Source of the DNA: Lachnospiraceae bacterium UBA1760
GTDB lineage: Bacteria > Bacillota > Clostridia > Lachnospirales > Lachnospiraceae
Reading direction: 5' to 3'
Length of the DNA: 57,214 bases
Assembly: GCA_002314775.1 (NCBI GenBank)
Contig: DCHE01000059.1
Location: 7,214 to 64,427 of the forward strand
Position numbers and translations under genes: made by a program. Shown here one piece after another: positions 52,801-57,214 of this stretch. Below the pieces are notes generated by a model that was not told the origin of the DNA, searched no databases, and saw nothing but the letters and a program-made list of their open reading frames with translations. The first letter of the stretch is position 1. The number at the start of each line of letters is the position of its first letter.

Positions 52801-54390
52801 GGTAAGCTGTTCAATCTCATAAGGAATAGGAACCTCAGGATTAATAAACTGAGAAAATACCTCAGCCACCTCGCCATCCTTATTAAGCTTAACTGCACCA
52901 ATTTCGATTATCTTATCATGCTTTGCTGAAAAGCCAGTAGTCTCAATATCGAACACAACATAGGTAACCTCATCCAGTCTCTTATCAACCGAATTACGAA
53001 CGAAGCTCTTGGTATCCTCTACAAAGTATCCCTCAACACCGTAAATTAGTTTAAAGTCCTCACTAGGCTTAACCTCATGGTTTGCAACTGTAAATGCCTG
53101 TACAACTCCATGGTCTGTAATCGCTAGAGCCTTATGCCCCCAGTCCTTCGCTCTTTTTATAACCTTTTTGATATCAACAACAGAATCATTCTCCGACATA
53201 ACCGTGTGTAAATGCAATTCTACACGTTTTTCCAAGGAATTATCCATCTTCTTTTCCCTAAAATCAGGGATCTGTTTGATACCGTTTAAGGATGCAACAG
53301 AAACCTCCTTAGAATACATATCGTATGCTGCTGTACCCTTTAATTTATAGAACTTACCCTTCTTAAGCTCTTCTCTAATAGCCTCAATATCGTCAGGACT
53401 TACGAAAAGCTTGAAGGCAATAGTATCAGTATAGTCTGTTATATTAGCGATTATTAGGAATTTACCTGCCTTAGTTTCTCTCTCCTCTATGGAGATAACC
53501 TCTCCACGTATGCAGAATTCCCCTATTTCTTCAGAAACTTCACATATTTCGATGCAATCCCCATCAACATTTCTACCATAAAAACAATCAGGATCATCAG
53601 TTGGTCTCTTTCTGAAACCTCTCTCATATCCCTTCTTATCTCCAGATTTATCCTCTGATTTCTTGCTGCCAAACTGTGGCTTTGCTGCTCCACCACCAGC
53701 CTTCTGGCCCTTGGTCGCTGAAACTTTTGCGCCCTTCTTAGTTTCATTATTTTCAGCATTTTTCACATTTTCTGAATCATTATCAGAATCATTTTTACCT
53801 TCCAGCGCCTCAACATTATCAACGATCTGTTTAATTTCCTGTCCCAAGGTGTGCAGAGACTCAGCCATAAGGTTTGTATTAAGACTTACATCATAATACA
53901 AGTCAACCCTTACCCTGAGTCCGAATCTTTCAAGAATAGTATCCATAAGATATTCTCTTATCTTTGGAGTATTTACCCTTGCAATATGTGTTTCCTCAAT
54001 ACGGAGAATAAGAAGGTCGTCATTTACCTCCCAGCTTGCACGACTCATAATTCTATAGCAAATCTTACTGATTGTACTCATCTCAAGATTAAAACTCATC
54101 TTGTAGTTTTCCACAATCGCCTGAAGATTATACTGCTTGGACAGTTCAAATCTTTCTGCAATTTTAACTACAGCCTGTCCTTTTGTTGTAAATAGTGCTA
54201 ATGCCAGTATCTCCTCTGCCTTGATCACTGCGTACTTCGGTATTATATGTGTAGAGAACGTCCTAATCTCTAACAGCTTTTTACCCTTGTACATAGTAAC
54301 CTTCTCAATCATTACATCCTTGAAAAAGCTTTCAATATCCTTGGTTAGTTTTACTGCTGGAAAAACCTCAAAAAAGCTTTGTCTTTCCAA
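49885..54390 (-). CDS. polC: DNA polymerase III alpha subunit, PolC type
   Basis: This is the main replicative polymerase of Firmicutes. The order of domains is typical: an N-terminal region (1 to about 190), an OB fold (about 300-390), the PHP domain split around a proofreading exonuclease (HLHTVMSENDSV and AITDHG, then VVFDIETTGFSAKHDKIIEIG and HHHRACDDADVTAKI), and the C-family polymerase. In the polymerase, GSRGSVGSSFVATMSG, the zinc finger cysteines CPKC and CPKCGG, and DIDLNFSGEYQ with the catalytic Asp residues are visible. Residues about 195-280 are an Asn/Lys/Gly-rich disordered linker. The start is a TTG at 54390, using a GGAGGGAG located in the end of ispG. This gives 1,501 residues. 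A frame to 54462 would overlap ispG. Confidence 0.97.
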   Translation of the reverse strand: MERQSFFEVFPAVKLTKDIESFFKDVMIEKVTMYKGKKLLEIRTFSTHIIPKYAVIKAEEILALALFTTKGQAVVKIAERFELSKQYNLQAIVENYKMSFNLEMSTISKICYRIMSRASWEVNDDLLILRIEETHIARVNTPKIREYLMDTILERFGLRVRVDLYYDVSLNTNLMAESLHTLGQEIKQIVDNVEALEGKNDSDNDSENVKNAENNETKKGAKVSATKGQKAGGGAAKPQFGSKKSEDKSGDKKGYERGFRKRPTDDPDCFYGRNVDGDCIEICEVSEEIGEFCIRGEVISIEERETKAGKFLIIANITDYTDTIAFKLFVSPDDIEAIREELKKGKFYKLKGTAAYDMYSKEVSVASLNGIKQIPDFREKKMDNSLEKRVELHLHTVMSENDSVVDIKKVIKRAKDWGHKALAITDHGVVQAFTVANHEVKPSEDFKLIYGVEGYFVEDTKSFVRNSVDKRLDEVTYVVFDIETTGFSAKHDKIIEIGAVKLNKDGEVAEVFSQFINPEVPIPYEIEQLTSINDHMVMNAPTIEVVLPMFLEFCKDSVLVAHNASFDTGFIREKCRNLGYEYNFTSLDTMTIAQVLIPELGRFNLDRMCNYFNLKNNHHHRACDDADVTAKIFLELMKLIRDKKIDTIDELNEYGNTSVDFVRKSKYYHGIILVKNEIGRVNLYRLISDSHLTYYNQRPRIPKSLINKYREGLIIGSACEAGELYRALVNDDTDEEIARIVRFYDYLEIQPTGNNMFLIDKKDNNINSVEDIQNLNKRVIELGRVFNKPVVATGDVHFLDPEDSLYRAIVMAGKGFPDADRQPPLYYRTTEEMLEEFSYLGSDLAREVVITNTNKIADMIDKISPVRPDKQPPIIPNSDETLTRICYNKAHEIYGPDLPGIVVERLERELNSIIKNGFAVMYIIAQMLVWKSNEDGYLVGSRGSVGSSFVATMSGITEVNPLSAHYICPKCYYVDFDSPEVKAFSGMSGCDMPDKICPKCGGKLNKEGHDIPFETFLGFKGDKEPDIDLNFSGEYQPNAHAYTEKIFGEGKAFRAGTIGTLAEKTAFGYVYNYYNERGIIKRRAEMERISIGCTGVKRTTGQHPGGMIVLPTHEEIYSFSPIQHPANDMTTPTITTHFEYHSIDHNLLKLDILGHDDPTMIRRLEDITGIDAKTVPLDDKDVMSLFHSPKALGIEPEDIGGTRLGSLGIPEFGTDFAMQMVIDANPQSFSDLVRISGLSHGTDVWVGNAKTLIEEGKCVLSSAICCRDDIMIYLINMGLEKGLSFKIMESVRKGKGLSQEMEDEMLSHGVPDWYIWSCKKIKYMFPKAHAAAYVMMAWRIAYYKVNYPLAYYCAFFAIRASAFDYEMMCQGREHLDKELDALRKMDKSKQTAKDQDKIKDLRMVQEMYARGFEFEPIDIYKADAVKFQIINGKIMPSLASIGGMGEKAAQQLYEAAKDGVFMSKEELYNRSKVSKTVIEKMSELGILGDMPDTSQLTFIFD

Positions 54391-54391
54391 T

Positions 54392-55453
54392 TTACTCCCT
54401 CCAATTAATAATTTCCTCTCTAAGTGCATTAAGAAGCTCACTCTGAGGAAGCTTCCTAACAATCTCTCCCTTCTTTATCAGAAGGCCTTCTCCCTTGCCA
54501 CCTGCAATGCCCAAATCAGCCTCCTTGGCCTCGCCAGGTCCATTGACAACACAACCCATAACAGCGACCTTAAGCTCCTTATCAGGGAATTCTGTTATCA
54601 TATTCTCAACCTCATTTGCAAGTCCAATCAGGTCAATCTCTGTTCTGCCGCAGGTTGGACAGGAAACAACCTGAATTCCATTTTTCCTAAGGTTAAGTGT
54701 CTGCAAAATCAGCTTTGCCGCAACAATCTCCTGCACAGGATCCCCAGTAAGGCTCACTCTTATAGTATCACCTATCCCCTGTCCGAGTATCATTCCTAGT
54801 CCCACAGAGGACTTTACTGTTCCTCTGTAAATGGTTCCAGCCTCAGTTATACCAACATGCAGCGGATATTTTGTAGCTTCAGCAATAATCTCATGAGCCT
54901 TGACACACATAAGAACATCTGAAGACTTGATACTGATTACGATGTTGTCGTAATCCATCTCCTCAATCATTCTTACCTTATCAAGAGCCGACATAACGAT
55001 TCCCTCGGCAGTAACTCCATTATATTTCTCAACTATTTCCTTTTCAAGTGAACCGCTGTTTACACCCACTCTAATTGGAATGTTTCTTTTTCTTGCTTCA
55101 TCCACAACCTTTTTTAGGTTTTCTCTTCCGCCAATATTACCAGGGTTGATTCTAATCTTATCAGCACCATTTTCCATTGCAAGAATAGCAAGTCTATAAT
55201 CAAAATGTATGTCAGCGACGATAGGAATATGTATCCTTTCCTTTATCTTCGAAAATGCACGTGCCGCCTCCTCGGTATTAGCTGTTGATCTTATTATGTC
55301 ACAGCCAGCCTTCTCTAGCGCAAGGATCTGATTCACTGTACTTTCCACATCATTAGTCTTAGTATTGGTCATCGACTGAATGAGAATTGGATTTCCACCA
55401 CCTATTATTCTGTCACCTATTTTTATAACCTTAGTACTTTCTCTATGATTCAT
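54392..55453 (-). CDS. ispG: 4-hydroxy-3-methylbut-2-enyl diphosphate synthase
   Basis: This [4Fe-4S] enzyme converts methylerythritol cyclodiphosphate to HMBPP, the penultimate step of the DXP pathway. The 353-residue protein shows IGGGNPILIQSMTNTKT, PIVADIHFDYRLAILAM, RINPGNIG and the cluster cysteines in SCPTCGRTEIDL and VMGCVVNGPGEA. Normal length for bacteria. It lies between rseP (28 bp) and polC; the last codons contain the ribosome site for polC, so the genes are coupled. Confidence 0.96.
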   Translation of the reverse strand: MNHRESTKVIKIGDRIIGGGNPILIQSMTNTKTNDVESTVNQILALEKAGCDIIRSTANTEEAARAFSKIKERIHIPIVADIHFDYRLAILAMENGADKIRINPGNIGGRENLKKVVDEARKRNIPIRVGVNSGSLEKEIVEKYNGVTAEGIVMSALDKVRMIEEMDYDNIVISIKSSDVLMCVKAHEIIAEATKYPLHVGITEAGTIYRGTVKSSVGLGMILGQGIGDTIRVSLTGDPVQEIVAAKLILQTLNLRKNGIQVVSCPTCGRTEIDLIGLANEVENMITEFPDKELKVAVMGCVVNGPGEAKEADLGIAGGKGEGLLIKKGEIVRKLPQSELLNALREEIINWRE

Positions 55454-55467
55454 CCTATCACCTTCTT

Positions 55468-55485
55468 ATGTAGGTCGCATCCTAC
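55468..55485 (-). repeat. Intercistronic 18-bp motif, copy 2
   Basis: Matches the element at 46841-46858 in 15 of 18 positions. Here it overlaps the TAG stop of rseP and forms a small hairpin, GTAGG/CCTAC, before the ispG ribosome site. Confidence 0.4.
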
Positions 55486-56516
55486 TTAAAAAATACATTG
55501 CGAATATCGTTAATAAATACAAATACCATAAGAAGCATAAGCAGAACAAATCCAATGGCATTTACAAGTGCCTCCTTATTCTTCGGTATTTTTCTTCTGG
55601 TGATTCCCTCGACAATAAGGAACAGAAGTCTTCCACCGTCAAGTGCCGGTATTGGAAGCAGATTCATAACTCCAAGGTTTGCCGAAAGAAGAATGCAGAA
55701 ATTAAGAATGTTTAGTAGAACATCTGCCATTCCACCCTGCTTCTCTGCCTCATCAATCACATCACTCATCATATTACCTACGCCAACAGGTCCCATAAGG
55801 TCATCCTTTGACGCACCGCCAGTTACAAGCATCTTGAGTGAAAGCACTGTTGACTTAATCCAGTATCTAACCTCAAATGCACCATATTTTATATCCTCAA
55901 GGAAGCCGTCTGACTCCTCATAACCACCAACAACACCAATCTTATAGCTTCCATCTCCCTGCTTTTTAGGAGTGATTGTTGTTTTATACTCCTTGCCATC
56001 TCTAAGATATCTGACCTCAATCGGGTCTGATGTGGCAAACATATTCATATAGATAAGAACTTCTCTGTAATTGATTATTGTCTGATTCTCAATTCCAATA
56101 ATCTGATCACCGTTCTGCATACCAGCTTCCACAGCTGCACCATTTTCAACCATTTCTACCTTTGCAGGGTCAATGCCACAGAAATGACAAAGAATAATTG
56201 CAAAGATAAATGCAAGAATAAAGTTGAAGAACGGTCCGGCTAAAACTACTGACATTCTGGCCGGAAGGGATTTGTTCGAAAATGCATTCTCATCCTCAGA
56301 CTCAGAATCCTCACCAACCATCATACAATATCCACCAATAGGAAGAATTCTTATGCTGTAGGTTGTCTCACCCTTTCCAAATTTCACGATAGCAGGTCCC
56401 ATACCAATAGCAAACTCAGTAACTGTGATATGGTTCAGCTTTGCAAATATAAAATGTCCGAGCTCATGAATGAATACTATGATTCCAAACACGAGTATAA
56501 TTGCAATTATCTTCAT
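55482..56516 (-). CDS. rseP: Site-2 intramembrane zinc metalloprotease RseP
   Basis: This membrane protease cleaves anti-sigma factors and remnant signal peptides. Its 344 residues include the HExxH motif FIHELGHFIFAK in the first helix (His17, Glu18, His21), a PDZ domain (about 100-185: AAVEAGMQNGDQIIGIEN) and the second zinc site region GVMNLLPIPALDGGRLLF with the Asp ligand, then two C-terminal helices. The ATG at 56516 overlaps the dxr stop (TAATG), so they are translationally coupled. Placement dxr-rseP-ispG is common in Firmicutes. Confidence 0.95.
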   Translation of the reverse strand: MKIIAIILVFGIIVFIHELGHFIFAKLNHITVTEFAIGMGPAIVKFGKGETTYSIRILPIGGYCMMVGEDSESEDENAFSNKSLPARMSVVLAGPFFNFILAFIFAIILCHFCGIDPAKVEMVENGAAVEAGMQNGDQIIGIENQTIINYREVLIYMNMFATSDPIEVRYLRDGKEYKTTITPKKQGDGSYKIGVVGGYEESDGFLEDIKYGAFEVRYWIKSTVLSLKMLVTGGASKDDLMGPVGVGNMMSDVIDEAEKQGGMADVLLNILNFCILLSANLGVMNLLPIPALDGGRLLFLIVEGITRRKIPKNKEALVNAIGFVLLMLLMVFVFINDIRNVFFK

Positions 56517-57214
56517 TAATACTTACTCCTTATAAACTCATAGGTCCAGGCCTCAGCCTCTAAAATCTCATCGATTGCAGGGTCCGCAACCACCTTATGA
56601 TTCCTCATCGCATCAGAAATGATATCATAAATCTGGAGAAATCTTATCTTATTATCAAGAAACATAGCAACTGCAAGCTCATTTGCAGCATTAAAGACTG
56701 TCGGAAGACTTCCTCCTATCGAAATTGCTGCCCTTGCAAATGGAATTCCAAGGAAGGTTTCCTCATCCGGCTTATCAATAGTAATCTCCTTTAGCTTAAA
56801 GAAATCCAGCCTGTCCCCAGGAAGGCTTCTTCTCTCTGGATAATAAAGTGCATACTGAATTGGAAGCTTCATATCAGGAGTACCAAGCTGAGCCTTTATT
56901 CCGCCATCCTCAAACTCAACCATGGAATGAATGATGCTCTGAGGCTGCACAACAACCTCGATTTTCTCATGTGGCACATCAAATAGCCACTTAGCCTCAA
57001 TAACCTCAAGTCCCTTATTAACCAGTGTAGCACTATCTATAGTGATTTTTCTTCCCATCGACCAGTTAGGATGATTAAGTGCATCCTCGACCTTTACATT
57101 CTTAAGCTCCTCCTTCTTTTTACCTCTGAAGGGACCTCCCGAGGCTGTGAGAAGAATTCTGGATATCTTATTATCCTTCTCCCCGTGAAGGCACTGAAAA
57201 ATTGCAGAATGCTC
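56516..57214 (-). CDS. dxr: 1-deoxy-D-xylulose-5-phosphate reductoisomerase, 5' end cut
   Basis: This is the second DXP-pathway enzyme; it makes 2-C-methylerythritol 4-phosphate using NADPH and a divalent metal. Only the C-terminal 232 residues are in the window. The visible part begins EHSAIFQCL and continues with TASGGPFRG, HPNWSMGRKITIDSATLVNKG, which includes the metal and substrate loop, and VQPQSIIHSMVEFEDG, then the C-terminal helical domain ending FIRSKY. The frame is open to the right edge, where the codon phase is intact. Confidence 0.95.
   Translation of the reverse strand, partial: EHSAIFQCLHGEKDNKISRILLTASGGPFRGKKKEELKNVKVEDALNHPNWSMGRKITIDSATLVNKGLEVIEAKWLFDVPHEKIEVVVQPQSIIHSMVEFEDGGIKAQLGTPDMKLPIQYALYYPERRSLPGDRLDFFKLKEITIDKPDEETFLGIPFARAAISIGGSLPTVFNAANELAVAMFLDNKIRFLQIYDIISDAMRNHKVVADPAIDEILEAEAWTYEFIRSKY

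Noticed and set aside
1..57214. tRNA, rRNA, CRISPR, IS elements or prophage genes
   Set aside because: I looked for the usual marks (repeat-spacer arrays, transposase motifs, T-loop sequences) and found none.

Overview
The window looks like a chromosomal segment of a low-GC, Gram-positive anaerobe of the Clostridia, most likely family Lachnospiraceae. I infer this from gene content and order: PolC-type DNA polymerase; RNase J, an Asp23-family protein and IreB; the nusB-xseA-xseB-ispA-dxs run; the DXP isoprenoid genes; and type IV pili without a secretin. Almost everything is on the minus strand. The only large plus-strand gene is the double YfhO-like protein. The genus cannot be fixed from the sequence alone.

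Reading plus coordinates from the left: dxs (cut by the window edge), ispA, xseB, xseA, nusB and an Asp23-family gene form one housekeeping operon (1-5210) with a clear promoter at 5182-5210. Next come a Wzx-like flippase (5219-6496) and, divergently, a 1,684-residue tandem YfhO-type membrane protein (6701-11755). This gene converges on an O-acetylation pair, a DHHW/AlgX-like protein and an AlgI/MBOAT protein (11857-14696).

From 14933 to 23640 lies a ten-gene operon that by eye is more A+T-rich than its surroundings. It encodes two carrier proteins, a DltA-like amino-acid adenylating ligase, a KAS III-like condensing enzyme, a ketoreductase-type SDR, a fused AccD-AccA carboxyltransferase, an AAC(3)-type N-acyltransferase, two GNATs and a GtrB/DPM1-type polyprenyl-phosphate glycosyltransferase. 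It has a consensus promoter overlapped by a 20-bp perfect palindrome. My reading is that it builds an unusual acyl or aminoacyl group on a carrier protein, places it on a sugar, and lets the lipid-linked sugar machinery deliver it to a surface polymer. YfhO, the flippase and the O-acetylation pair may be partners. This is the best candidate for an undescribed system.

From 23724 to 44237 is a type IV pilus locus: pilB, pilT, pilC, major pilin, a truncated prepilin-peptidase-like gene, a fused pilM-pilN, pilO, three further prepilins, a 963-residue PilX-like protein and a 2,066-residue secreted protein. The pilMN half is preceded by about 300 nt of hairpin-rich leader. The 126-residue PilD-like protein keeps the zinc-type N-terminal domain but lacks the aspartyl protease domain, so the active peptidase must be elsewhere.

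From 44348 to 57214 the order resembles the Bacillus yrr region: trhP and trmR (wobble-uridine modification), a short MltG-like protein, a YlbF-family protein, RNase J, RuvX and IreB. After these come polC, ispG, rseP and dxr (cut by the right edge). Isoprenoid genes therefore bracket both ends, with surface-structure loci between them.

No rRNA, tRNA, CRISPR array, transposase or phage gene was recognised.
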